DNA of 43,290 nucleotides from JBCDGH01 sp038751365 (GTDB taxonomy: Bacteria > Patescibacteriota > JACMRA01): the NCBI GenBank assembly GCA_038751365.1, contig JBCDGH010000006.1, positions 1-43,290 of the forward strand, in the 5' to 3' direction. Under the pieces are notes generated by a model that saw only the letters and a program-made list of their open reading frames with translations, had not been told where the DNA came from and searched no databases. Below, in pieces: positions 24,601 to 31,636 of the stretch. How positions within the stretch are numbered: the stretch's first letter is position 1; every line of letters begins with the position of its first letter. A program made the position numbers and the translations under genes.

Positions 24601-25341
24601 TTTGAGATGTATTATCAACCACTGTTTGATCTTAAGTCAGGTCGAATTACTTCCTGTGAGTCACTATTACGATGGAATCATCCGCAGCTTGGGTTAATTA
24701 CTCCGGGTGAATTTTTAGGTGTGGCTGAGGAAACCGGCTTGATGTTGAAGTTGGATAAGTTTTCTTTGTCTAGTGCCTGCCAGCAAAACTATGATTGGCA
24801 AATGTCTGGCTTACCTAAAATTCGAGTAGCTGTTAATTTATCTCTTAAAGACGTAAAACAAAAGAAAATTAAAGAGCTTGTTAGCTATGTTTTGAAAAAG
24901 ACACGTCTAGAACCAAGATATCTTGAGTTAGAGCTTACCGAAAACATCCTAATTGATTTGACTGAAAGTAGTCTGGAAACGCTAAAAAAATTGAGAAAAA
25001 TGGGGATGTCTTTGAGTATAGATGATTTTGGAACTGGCTATTCATCACTAACTTACATCAAGCGACTACCGTCTAATTATTTGAAAATAGATCAATCTTT
25101 TACTCGTGATCTAGTCGTAGATACAGCCACTGCAGCAATCGTAAAATCTATTATTGATCTATCTCATATTTTAAATATTAAAGTAGTGGCCGAAGGTGTG
25201 GAGACTCAAGAACAGCTAGATATACTAAAATCCTATGGTTGTGATAAAGCTCAAGGTTTTTTACTTGGAAAGCCAATGCCAGCTAGTGATTTTACAAAAA
25301 TTTTGGAAACAGAAGTGAAAAAACAACAAATGATCGAGTAG
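21610..25341 (+). CDS. Multi-PAS cyclic-di-GMP signalling protein (PAS x6-GGDEF-EAL)
   Basis: The protein has 1243 aa and no signal peptide or membrane helix, so it is probably cytosolic. Six PAS-like repeats can be seen at about residues 28-145, 150-275, 277-418, 420-540, 542-668 and 670-800, several ending in DxTxRK-type linkers (VDLTERKAVE, IDITEKRKVE, EDITRRKRAE). Then GGDEF at about 805-970, with LTGLPNRR and an intact RLGGDEFTIL. The usual inhibitory RxxD is SNSD, so product inhibition is probably lost. Then EAL at about 985-1235: ESLLRWNHP (Glu kept, Ala to Ser), VNLS, ELTEN, IDDFGTGYSSL, LKIDQSF, AEGVET and QGFLLGKP. Both enzymatic halves look active, so it could make or degrade cyclic di-GMP under PAS-sensed cues. 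No c-di-GMP receptor is visible nearby. Confidence 0.93.
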   Translation: MSVAIEKQKLETIDSRKQVKSARVNKSEKFKFIIENMRSAVLTFNMEKELTFVNKSFKQLTGYSLSELDNDFIKCVSYQDQFRVGELWLSSFSGYDFTEEVSVITKSGDFITLSFFCHPMLDKYDNQIGVYLRIVDMVKYRKDKFVKQQAEAEIRKAIYSAPFPALITTQNGVTIEINKQWADLTGDTKQSLPNFKNWIDSLAGIPDSKPSLFDSLTDPQLSNSAAEIEIPILKHKRIWQIKSSRIGTTAEGIDLYLFMGVDLTERKAVETRLIDSERKLRLVTNNIQAAVIAYNNDKKLIYANAGFACIIGKNEPIDSLKLFLHYVHPQDLKGVSKIIRQAYKGKGFRDFQFRLLCYGDKQDLLKTKNSDSDFATERKVVKWVSSMWSPLVSEDGQKIGLQLKIIDITEKRKVEEALKLSESNIRAILNNTSQCFMLINKDYCIKTFNNMANSFTQRIYGIELVKNLSFKDIVSSEDSLDFKNCFEFALKGYPITIERNIKGKYRQDNWFEMSFVPVRESSSEINFVCLGILDISIRKRANKILEASENRFKSLVQNSSDFTSILDKKYKIKYFSPTAKNIFGYKPGILIHNSYLNYVHPHDQQIFVQAVKNVLGKDPIQIEYRFKNQSNEWIYLQSIITDLTHDSSVAGIVINSRDITQTTIAQQDLKDSKHFIQRIADSMPNILFLYELVDDSSLRLVYVNKSIKSTLSYEPLKMLTQQIMRYKDFIHPNDIKYRLNSLEKINNITEDEVVETELRVKDNKNRWRWMYVREVIFSRNEDGSIKQILGTAEDITRRKRAEDQLARGALYDTLTGLPNRRYFLDKLTAAIKKKSKDADYDFAVLFLDLDRFKIINDSLGHEIGDQLLIAISQRLKNSVSNSDFVARLGGDEFTILMESTQETKNLIKAVTRIQKKISVPYTLSQRHISTTCSIGIALSSNSYKEPESMLRDADTAMYRAKNRGKNCYAVFNKHMHSLMLKLLQTEGDLRRAVANEEFEMYYQPLFDLKSGRITSCESLLRWNHPQLGLITPGEFLGVAEETGLMLKLDKFSLSSACQQNYDWQMSGLPKIRVAVNLSLKDVKQKKIKELVSYVLKKTRLEPRYLELELTENILIDLTESSLETLKKLRKMGMSLSIDDFGTGYSSLTYIKRLPSNYLKIDQSFTRDLVVDTATAAIVKSIIDLSHILNIKVVAEGVETQEQLDILKSYGCDKAQGFLLGKPMPASDFTKILETEVKKQQMIE

Positions 25342-25391
25342 CTGTTATGTTAGTTTACACTACCAATACTTCTAATGAGCAAGTAAATAAC

Positions 25392-26384
25392 TTATTTACA
25401 AGCTAATTTACCGATGATGGTTAAAATTATATCTTTATCCTTTTCTTTACTGCTTGAGATTAAAATGGATAAAGCTTTGAGACTACTATCTGAAATTTTT
25501 TGCTCACCAGCTTCATCAAACAAGCTATCATTAAAATCTAATAAGTAGAGCAACAAGAATGAGGCTATCCTTTTATTACCCTCGACGAATGGTTTGTTCT
25601 TAATTATCAAATAAAAAAGTAGACTAGCTTTCTCTGCTAAAGATGAGTAAATTTCTGCTCCGTTAAATCTTTCTTCAATTGAATGTATAATTTTACTAAA
25701 TTTGTCTCCATACTGCTGACCAAAAGCGTTTGAAGCTTCTTTTAAGTTTACTAAATCTTTTTTTAGGATTACTACAGCTTTAAGATAATTATTTAGTCCT
25801 GGTGACTTAGCTTTTTTGTTATTACTCAATTGTGGATTCTTGGAATTTAGGAAGGCTTTAGTGTAGTCGGTAATTAAATCAAGAAATGATCTATTGAAAT
25901 TGTTATCCAAGCTATCGATATTAGAATTGGCTAGTATAAAACGAATACTCTTTTGAGCTTCCAATAGCTTTTGGGGGTTTTGGTTTAAGGCTCGGCTATT
26001 GATTAGGTAACCATCTGTTATATAATTCTTTAGTTTTCGGGTTGTCCATTTTCTAAATTCTATAGCCTTTTGAGAATTTAGTTTATAACCTACATTCATA
26101 ATAATGTCTAAATTATAGTGATTAATTAGGTATTTACGATTGTTCTTAGTGGTGTGTAAAAGTTTTTTTCTGGTTTGATTTGGTTCTAATCCGTCTTCAT
26201 TTATAATCTCTTGCACATATTGTTGTATAGTTTTTTTGTCTACCTCGTACAGTTTAGCTATATCACTTAGTATTAACCAGACTGAATTCTGATCAGTAAA
26301 CATAGGTAACTTTAACCCTCCATCTTCGGACTGATAAATAATAGCTTTATTATCCACAATTTCGTTAATCACAGCTCTATTCAA
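25392..26384 (-). CDS. RhuM-family / Fic-Doc fusion protein with altered catalytic motif
   Basis: The protein has 330 aa. Residues about 10-135 match the RhuM (virulence protein, KilA/Bro-like DNA-binding) region: IIYQSEDGGLKLPM, SVWLILSDIAKLYEVDKKTI, YNLDIIMNVGYKLNSQKAIEFRKW. Residues about 200-300 are a Fic/Doc helical domain with KNKPFVEGNKRIASFLL. In active Fic proteins this motif reads HPFxxGNxR; here the catalytic His is Lys, although Phe, Gly, Asn and Arg remain. Loss of that His normally abolishes AMP or phosphate transfer, so the protein may be a regulator, a neutralised toxin, or use other chemistry. The start is a TTG at 26384; a GTG four codons later (26372) is possible. Confidence 0.82.
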   Translation of the reverse strand: MNRAVINEIVDNKAIIYQSEDGGLKLPMFTDQNSVWLILSDIAKLYEVDKKTIQQYVQEIINEDGLEPNQTRKKLLHTTKNNRKYLINHYNLDIIMNVGYKLNSQKAIEFRKWTTRKLKNYITDGYLINSRALNQNPQKLLEAQKSIRFILANSNIDSLDNNFNRSFLDLITDYTKAFLNSKNPQLSNNKKAKSPGLNNYLKAVVILKKDLVNLKEASNAFGQQYGDKFSKIIHSIEERFNGAEIYSSLAEKASLLFYLIIKNKPFVEGNKRIASFLLLYLLDFNDSLFDEAGEQKISDSSLKALSILISSSKEKDKDIILTIIGKLACK

Positions 26385-26481
26385 AATTTGTTTGAAATTC
26401 TACTAATGCAATTCTACTATCCAATGATTATCGAAGATATATATCATAGATTTCAAGATATGTCAAACTATTGTTCGCGAG

Positions 26482-27942
26482 TTATATTTGGGTTACGATA
26501 GTTCCTTTATCGCTAGTAACAGTAAATTCATAGGTTGCTAAGTTAGCTTTTAGCTCTGCTGTGCTCTCTGTTTTATCCTTATTCTTCAAGATCCAGAGAA
26601 TATTTAGTTGCTCACCTTTACCGTTGACAGTCATTTTGCCATTGAAAGCCTGGCATTGATTTCTAAAACTCATCAATTCAAATAGTTTCTTGACTATTGG
26701 TCTTTCTACTTCTTTTTCTACTTCCTCTGTTGTGTAGTTATGTCGATTTATATCTCTAGACCAACCTCCTTCCTTGATGCCTGTGAATTTGTCCAAAGCT
26801 TCTAGGTCATTCTTACCAGCTAAAGCACCTACATAATATACTTGAGGTACTCCAGGAGTAAATAACTGAATAGCTCTGGCTAATAGATAGGCTTGTTCGT
26901 TTTCTTCAAGGGCTGAGAAATAGGTAATGTCTAGTTGGTACATAACCTTAGTTCCGTCTGAAGAGTAGTTATAATTGACGTTACCACCATTTGCTAAGAC
27001 TTTATTTGCAGTTTTTTCTATTTCATTTTGGGGTAGAAGCCCTTTTACATCTTCTACTGGTATCCCGTCGTGTGTGTCTAAGGTAGTTACTTGAGTAGCT
27101 GGACAAATTTTAAGCCAATCTACTAAATACTTACTCTCAGAGCTTTGCAGAGCGTTCAAAGTTAAGAATGGTAGACAAAAATCATATACCCAATAGCCTT
27201 TGGTAGCAATGTTTAATTGATCTTTATAATAAGAATGGATTTCAATAAGTAAGTCGGTATCAAACTCAGCGACTTCTTGCTTAACCCAATCTAAAAAGTT
27301 CCAGACTTCAGGTTCGATCATGAAACAACTTGTCCCAGCTTTTTTAATCACATAGCCTACGGCATCTAATCGAATGAGCTTTACTCCTTGGGCGCACAGG
27401 AATTTCAGGAACTCGCCAAATATCTTTTTGTAGGTATCAGAATTAACATCTAGGTCTATTTGCAAGTCTGATTCAAATGTTTGCCATAAATAGTCGTAGC
27501 TTTTGTCTGGAAATTGAATTCTATGCTCTGGAGAGGATTGCTTTCGAAGGTAAATTTTACTGAGATCGCTTACCGGTATTCTACCTTTGGGAAAGACTTT
27601 TCTGATTTGAAGAAATAAATCAGCATATTGACTTTTGGATCCATGAAGTTTGTAATCTTGAAAATACTTAGATTCTGAAGAGATGTGATTAGGTATAAAG
27701 TCAGCTGCTAGCTCAAAATCCTTAGAAATTTTTTGAATATCGTTCCAACCACCAAAGTTAGGGTCTACTGTGTCGTAGGTTAGTGGGCAAAAACCTCTAT
27801 CACTACTTGAAGGGTAGAAAGGTAAAATATGGACTCCGCCAACAGCTTCTTTAAAATGCTTATATAGTAAGGTGTGTAGTTGGTTCAGATTACCACCTAG
27901 GCTGTCAGGGTAAGTAATTAGCTGAATTTGGTTTTTTAACAT
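26482..27942 (-). CDS. Sucrose phosphorylase (GH13_18)
   Basis: The 486-aa protein from the ATG at 27942 starts, as the family does, with a strand LKNQIQLITYPDSLGG. The (beta/alpha)8 barrel shows GGVHILPFYPSS, the nucleophile Asp in RLDAVGY, the acid/base Glu in IEIHSYY, and the transition-state Asp in LDTHDG. Later come PGVPQVYYVGALAGKND and RDINRH, which are characteristic of sucrose phosphorylases rather than alpha-amylases. The enzyme splits sucrose with phosphate into glucose 1-phosphate and fructose, saving an ATP, which suits a cell with little metabolism. Sucrose 6'-phosphate or glucosylglycerate as substrate cannot be excluded. No sugar transporter is next to it. It stands alone. Confidence 0.92.
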   Translation of the reverse strand: MLKNQIQLITYPDSLGGNLNQLHTLLYKHFKEAVGGVHILPFYPSSSDRGFCPLTYDTVDPNFGGWNDIQKISKDFELAADFIPNHISSESKYFQDYKLHGSKSQYADLFLQIRKVFPKGRIPVSDLSKIYLRKQSSPEHRIQFPDKSYDYLWQTFESDLQIDLDVNSDTYKKIFGEFLKFLCAQGVKLIRLDAVGYVIKKAGTSCFMIEPEVWNFLDWVKQEVAEFDTDLLIEIHSYYKDQLNIATKGYWVYDFCLPFLTLNALQSSESKYLVDWLKICPATQVTTLDTHDGIPVEDVKGLLPQNEIEKTANKVLANGGNVNYNYSSDGTKVMYQLDITYFSALEENEQAYLLARAIQLFTPGVPQVYYVGALAGKNDLEALDKFTGIKEGGWSRDINRHNYTTEEVEKEVERPIVKKLFELMSFRNQCQAFNGKMTVNGKGEQLNILWILKNKDKTESTAELKANLATYEFTVTSDKGTIVTQI

Positions 27943-28057
27943 ATAAACTATGCTATCAATAATCCTCCAGATTTCGTCAATATTCAATTACATTAGGAAT
28001 ACTCCATTCAAATAATGAAGGGATTTTTTATATAGTATCTTTAAGTAAGCAATATTT

Positions 28058-28678
28058 TCATAATCGTTGTGTTATTTCTCCATCTTTTTGAGCTAGGGCT
28101 AGCATTATACTTGCGGCAAGTAACTTTTTGTCCATTAAGTATTGTTTGACGTAATTACCCACCAGACTGTCTAATTTCTCAATATATCTAGCTTTAATTC
28201 TAGATTGGTTTAGAAGATGTACTCTCTGCCTATCTCTGAAGAAATTAACTGTTAAATCCATAGTGGCTATGATGTTCTCGAGATAAAAAAGGTATTGGTA
28301 CTTAGCATCTTCTTCTTCGTTTATCTCTATTTTAGTATCCCATCCTTCGAATTTATTAGGGATATTATTCCAAATTGGTGGCCATGATAGCTTCAAGTTT
28401 CTTATACTTCCAGATCCTTGCTTCTCCATAGTAATCTTATTTATGTTATTCAGAAGCTTGCCATAAAAATTTTCGAAATCAAGACCTACAAAAATAAAAT
28501 CTGGAATAAATTTATTTCTATCGGATAATTGTCTATTTTCTTCTAAAAGTGATTTGAAAGAATTTAATGATGCAGAGTACCTTTCGACAAGATCGTCTTG
28601 TATTTCTAAGTTTATTTGTTCGTAGTTATTCCCCTTAGGCTTATTTATTTTTGCTAAATTTCTTTCACTAAAGTTCAT
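28058..28678 (-). CDS. Hypothetical protein (206 aa)
   Basis: No family recognised. The protein is soluble, charged and largely helical, without signal peptide or membrane segment. A Trp/Pro-rich patch (LKLSWPPIWNNIPNKFEGW) sits at about residues 97-116, between an N-terminal helical part with Glu/Asn-rich stretches and a C-terminal basic helical part (FFRDRQRVHLLNQSRIKARYI). Base composition matches its neighbours. It lies downstream of the small-RNA region on the opposite strand and 115 bases upstream of the sucrose phosphorylase, without an obvious shared role. Confidence 0.5.
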   Translation of the reverse strand: MNFSERNLAKINKPKGNNYEQINLEIQDDLVERYSASLNSFKSLLEENRQLSDRNKFIPDFIFVGLDFENFYGKLLNNINKITMEKQGSGSIRNLKLSWPPIWNNIPNKFEGWDTKIEINEEEDAKYQYLFYLENIIATMDLTVNFFRDRQRVHLLNQSRIKARYIEKLDSLVGNYVKQYLMDKKLLAASIMLALAQKDGEITQRL

Positions 28679-28813
28679 GATAAATATTCACTTACCCTCT
28701 TACTATACCTTAATTAAGTACAATTTGCAAACTAATCCATTTAGAGAGTTTTATATAACCATCTGACCTAACTTAGTCAGAAACTTAGCGCAAATTTTTT
28801 TCAACTACGTTCT

Positions 28814-28948
28814 TTGACATAATAAAACCAAACTGTTGTGATTTACTAGTTCGTTTATACTACAGGAGGTGTTACTACAACTTCACTTAGAAATCCCGAT
28901 ATGTTTCATGAATGAACAGATCAGTAATTATTAAACTGATCTTTTTTT
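28814..28948 (+). ncRNA. Putative small RNA gene, element A
   Basis: TTGACATAAT (from 28814) is followed at 28862 by ACAGGAGGT and ends in an intrinsic terminator, GATCAGT (28919) / ACTGATC (28935) plus seven T. A -10-like TGTGAT lies 17 bases after the TTGACA (28837). No start codon lies at a usable distance after the GGAGG, so this is not a normal mRNA leader. The same arrangement recurs at 29576 with the same 48-base distance from TTGACA to ACAGGAGGT and the same terminator stem, which supports a real transcription unit of about 100 nt. Confidence 0.55.
28919..28948 (+). terminator. Intrinsic terminator T1 (element A)
   Basis: GATCAGT/ACTGATC stem around an AT-rich loop, then TTTTTTT. The same stem recurs as T5. 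Confidence 0.75.
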
Positions 28949-29026
28949 ATGGACAAATAACTAATATTATATTGAATTAGATCTGATCAGCATTTAGTCG
29001 TATTTATGCTGATTTCATAGTCTTTT

Positions 29027-29060
29027 AGACAACTAAGCTCTGATTAGTTGTCTTTTTCTT
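29027..29060 (+). terminator. Intrinsic terminator T2
   Basis: Perfect 10-bp stem AGACAACTAA/TTAGTTGTCT with a 7-base loop and a TTTTCTT tail. A second hairpin, ATCAGCAT/ATGCTGAT (28986-29013), lies just before it. The RNA it ends would have to start within the 80 bases after T1 or come from read-through of T1. Confidence 0.75.
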
Positions 29061-29067
29061 AGATGTA

Positions 29068-29200
29068 TTGACTAACTGAAATATTTGATATTAATCAGTA
29101 AGTTCAGCTAATTTACAGAAAATTAGCTGGTCATACCTAGCCTTAATTGCGCTTAGAGTGCGTGTTGACTTATACAATCTAACAGTATAAGTCTTTTTTT
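29068..29200 (+). ncRNA. Putative small RNA gene between T2 and T3
   Basis: TTGACT (29068) and TATTAA (29089) at 15-base spacing could start an RNA of about 100 nt near 29100. It would fold a perfect 10-bp hairpin CAGCTAATTT/AAATTAGCTG (29105-29129) and end at terminator T3, GACTTATAC/GTATAAGTC (29167-29193) plus seven T. No open frame of useful length lies inside. The function is unknown. Confidence 0.5.
29167..29200 (+). terminator. Intrinsic terminator T3
   Basis: Perfect 9-bp stem GACTTATAC/GTATAAGTC with a 9-base loop, followed by TTTTTTT. Confidence 0.75.
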
Positions 29201-29230
29201 AGACAAATTTAACAAGTTTTGTTATATTTC

Positions 29231-29302
29231 TGCTGAATTGACCTTTTAGGTCGGTTCTGCACCATCAAGACGACTGTCCTGCGATACCAGTCGTCTTTTT
29301 CT
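29231..29302 (+). ncRNA. Putative structured RNA between T3 and T4
   Basis: Bases 29231-29261 form a long hairpin: TGC, a T-T mismatch, GAATTGACC, loop TTTTA, GGTCGGTTC, mismatch, GCA; two G-U pairs. It is followed within six bases by terminator T4 (29267-29302), AAGACGACTG/CAGTCGTCTT plus T-rich tail. Two adjacent stable hairpins and no reading frame suggest a structured RNA. I see no convincing promoter for it, so it could be a processed part of a longer transcript. Confidence 0.4.
29267..29302 (+). terminator. Intrinsic terminator T4
   Basis: 10-bp stem AAGACGACTG/CAGTCGTCTT, 11-base loop, then TTTTTC. The core GACGACT stem is also used by the terminator at 38374-38403. Confidence 0.75.
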
Positions 29303-29575
29303 TTAACTGAAATCAACTAATTCTGTTTGTTTTTTATGTTAATCGTTTTTTCGACTAACACTATTACTATTTATAAGATGTAGCGCATGGCTACTATAAA
29401 CTAACAGTAGTCAATTTTCTTACCCTGATTACAAATCTAAGATATTTTTTTAATACAAAGTGACTAAATAAGTTTGAGAAATTTAAAGAAAAGATAAATA
29501 TTTTAGAAAAGCGGGTAAATTTAATTTATGATGCGATAGTGAAGATTTTTTTGGTTTATCTGGAAGTACATTTAG

Positions 29576-29716
29576 TTGACATAATTATCTGATGGAACTA
29601 ACTTTAAATTGGTTTATCAAATTACAGGAGGTAGTTTATAGACAGCATATAGCATTCTTGACTTGTATTGTGGAATTTGTATGAATAGATCAGTACTTAT
29701 TAAACTGATCTTTTTT
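29576..29716 (+). ncRNA. Putative small RNA gene, element B (paralog of A)
   Basis: TTGACATAAT (29576), ACAGGAGGT (29624, exactly 48 bases on, as in element A), then a variable part of about 55 bases and the tail TGAATAGATCAGT ... ACTGATC plus six T (29688-29716), nearly the same as element A. The middle has diverged, so the conserved parts are the promoter start, the purine-rich ACAGGAGGT and the terminator. No start codon follows the GGAGG at a usable distance. The long AT-rich stretch 29310-29575 before it holds nothing clear beyond a hairpin near 29340-29361. Confidence 0.55.
29688..29716 (+). terminator. Intrinsic terminator T5 (element B)
   Basis: GATCAGT/ACTGATC stem followed by TTTTTT; same stem as T1. 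Confidence 0.75.
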
Positions 29717-29794
29717 CTTTTGATGATCGTTCGTAATCACTAAACCCGTTTCTTTACTCTAGACATACTTATTAACTTAATAAAAAACAGTCGT

Positions 29795-29890
29795 ATGGAT
29801 GAAATATATTGGATATTTATTGGGATTAGTATAACTGGAATTTTACTTATCTATTTGTATTATGAAACAGATATTTTTAAGAAAAAATAA
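29795..29890 (+). CDS. Possible 31-residue membrane peptide
   Basis: An ATG at 29795 opens 31 codons. Residues 3-23 are almost entirely hydrophobic (IYWIFIGISITGILLIYLYY), followed by a charged tail ending in three Lys. Single-helix peptides of this size include type I toxins and small membrane regulators. It comes directly after the small-RNA array, in the same orientation. No ribosome binding site is evident and AT-rich DNA yields such helices by chance, so it stays tentative. Confidence 0.35.
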   Translation: MDEIYWIFIGISITGILLIYLYYETDIFKKK

Positions 29891-30065
29891 TTCATAATCG
29901 TTCTCGTTTTTATTTATAATTTGGCGGACTCTTTAAATTTAATTACGAAATTAGAAAATTCACTATCTCAAGTGTATGTTATATGTGCTTACTACTATAA
30001 AAAGCATCGAGAAGTAATTTATAAACGCTATATTTCTCCTGAAAATATTAAAAACTATATATTTT

Positions 30066-31106
30066 TTACACACTACCTACTTCAATGCTTTTACCGATTT
30101 CTTCCCGAAGCTCTTGAATTTCTTCTTTAGTTGGGAGGTATAGCTTATATTCACTGGTGAATAAGAATTCGTCCTCCGGCATGTATTTTACTATAAACTC
30201 GTCACGCTGGTAGGCTAACACAAGTCCTACAGTATTGTTTTCCCAATCAAGTTTGATTTCGTCGTCAAAGTATTTCTTGTAGATTAGCATTTGACCGATA
30301 TTGCCAGAAGTGAGTTCGCCAATCTTTAGATCAATTAGAAAGTGGGATTGGAGTAGCCGATTATAAAAAACTAAGTCAATTCTCTGCTGATGAGGTCCGC
30401 CACCTATGCGATATTGTCTAGCCACGAAGGAAAAACCTTTACCAAGTTCAAGCATAAATTTCTCTATATTGTTGATTATTGCTTTTTCTAAGTCTGACTC
30501 AGAGTATGTAGACTTCAAATCCTTGGTGATAAATTCTAAAACGTAGTTATTCTTGATAAGATCTTTGGGAGAAGCGATTTTGTCCTCAATTTCCGCAAGT
30601 GAAAGCACTTTTTCTTTATTTATGCTAAGTGCTAGACGTTCGTATAGACCAGAATTAAACTCTCTTTCTAACTCCTCCAACTCCCAGTTTCTAGCTTTAG
30701 ACTCACGTTCATAGAATATTCTTACTCGTTCATCTTTGATTTTAATCAGAAATAAGTAGTGACTCCAAGATAAATTCAATTTCCGCAAGTGAGCCTCATT
30801 TTCTTTGTAAATAAGGTAGAATTTGCGCATCCTTTCCAGATTATCTACTGAGTAACCTCTACTGTATTTTCGTTGAAGTCTTTTTGATAAATCACGAATT
30901 ACCCCAGAACCATACTTTGCCTTTTCTGCACCTGCCTGTAGTTTATCGACTATTAACCTTCCTATTTCGAAGTTGGTTTCTACTAAAGTTGCGTTAGCTT
31001 CTATCAAAAGACTGTTTTTGGCGTTATCTAATAGGTTAGAAACTGCTATGAACAGGTCGTCGTTTAGTTTATTATTTAGGTTTTTCGATAGAGCATTATT
31101 GGACAT
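30066..31106 (-). CDS. DUF1016 / YhcG-type PD-(D/E)XK nuclease family protein
   Basis: The protein has 346 aa. The N-terminal DUF1016_N helical domain shows SLLIEANATLVETNFEIGRLIV, YGSGVIRDLSKRL and YSVDNLERMRKFYLIY with LSWSHYLFLIK. The C-terminal nuclease domain carries GKGFSFVARQYRI, the catalytic Asp in QRIDLVFYN and the DxK pair in HFLIDLKIGEL, then GQMLIYKKYFDDE. The length and order are standard for the family, which is common in mobile and defence-rich regions; YhcG-like proteins probably cut or repair DNA, and no fixed function is known. It is a stand-alone gene with no restriction or modification partner. Start at the ATG at 31106. Confidence 0.9.
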   Translation of the reverse strand: MSNNALSKNLNNKLNDDLFIAVSNLLDNAKNSLLIEANATLVETNFEIGRLIVDKLQAGAEKAKYGSGVIRDLSKRLQRKYSRGYSVDNLERMRKFYLIYKENEAHLRKLNLSWSHYLFLIKIKDERVRIFYERESKARNWELEELEREFNSGLYERLALSINKEKVLSLAEIEDKIASPKDLIKNNYVLEFITKDLKSTYSESDLEKAIINNIEKFMLELGKGFSFVARQYRIGGGPHQQRIDLVFYNRLLQSHFLIDLKIGELTSGNIGQMLIYKKYFDDEIKLDWENNTVGLVLAYQRDEFIVKYMPEDEFLFTSEYKLYLPTKEEIQELREEIGKSIEVGSV

Positions 31107-31319
31107 ACAGCTTTAGTTTAGAGGTATAAAAAATGTGATCAGATGAACTGCAAGTGACTTCTAAACAAAATAAGCAGATATGGCAAGTCTAGGCATATTA
31201 AACCAGAAATAAATTAGTCGAACTATTTATTCTGACATTATAAGTTTTTATCATCACTATGAACTTTAATATTAGGTATTTAGAATCTAGTATTATTAAT
31301 CTTTTTTTGGAGCTTTCAA

Positions 31320-31628
31320 ATGGGAAAAAATAAACGTTCTGAAGACTCAGATATAAAAGATCTAAAATTCCTCTGGAGGGAGGATATTATAATAACCCAA
31401 GAGGTAGAATTTCCGGAGAGAATGCTTGTGTTTACGTCGCTGGGGTTTGGCAGTCCAGTGATTACAGAGTGGGGGTATTTTTATTTTACTCAATCGAAGG
31501 TTGTAAATCGCTTGATAAATGAATTTGAATTTTCGGGATATACTGATAGAGCAGGCGAGTTTTTTAAACTAAGGTATTCATATAAACAAAGAATAGGTTT
31601 TTTAGAGCTCTTTAGTAAGATTGAATAA
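31320..31628 (+). CDS. Small hypothetical protein, first of a tandem pair (102 aa)
   Basis: Start fixed by GGAG seven bases before the ATG. Family unknown. The C-terminal about 75 residues (FPERMLVFTSLGFG, ITEWGYFYFT, SGYTDRAGEFFKLRYSY) align with the next gene's product, so the two are paralogs with divergent N termini. Alternating polar and hydrophobic segments suggest a small beta-rich fold; no signal peptide. Upstream DNA is also shared (GTCGAA-x-TATTTATT-x-TGAC), as are the two terminators that follow, showing that a whole transcription unit was duplicated. It could be a self-recognition or defence protein or an antitoxin-like partner, but no evidence decides. Confidence 0.6.
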   Translation: MGKNKRSEDSDIKDLKFLWREDIIITQEVEFPERMLVFTSLGFGSPVITEWGYFYFTQSKVVNRLINEFEFSGYTDRAGEFFKLRYSYKQRIGFLELFSKIE

Positions 31629-31636
31629 TTAGAAGT

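Noticed and set aside
28901..28935. Peptide frames after the ACAGGAGGT of elements A and B
   Set aside because: The ATG in element A is over 30 bases from the GGAGG and opens only four codons; element B has no matching frame, so conservation does not support translation.
28679..29716. CRISPR array or tRNA cluster
   Set aside because: The repeats are terminator stems, not equally spaced direct repeats, and no tRNA TPsiC or anticodon-arm pattern was found.
29921..30130. 69-codon + strand frame starting with TTG
   Set aside because: It overlaps the 3' end of the strong DUF1016 nuclease gene on the other strand by 65 bases, has no RBS and no family-like motif; the nuclease frame explains the overlap.
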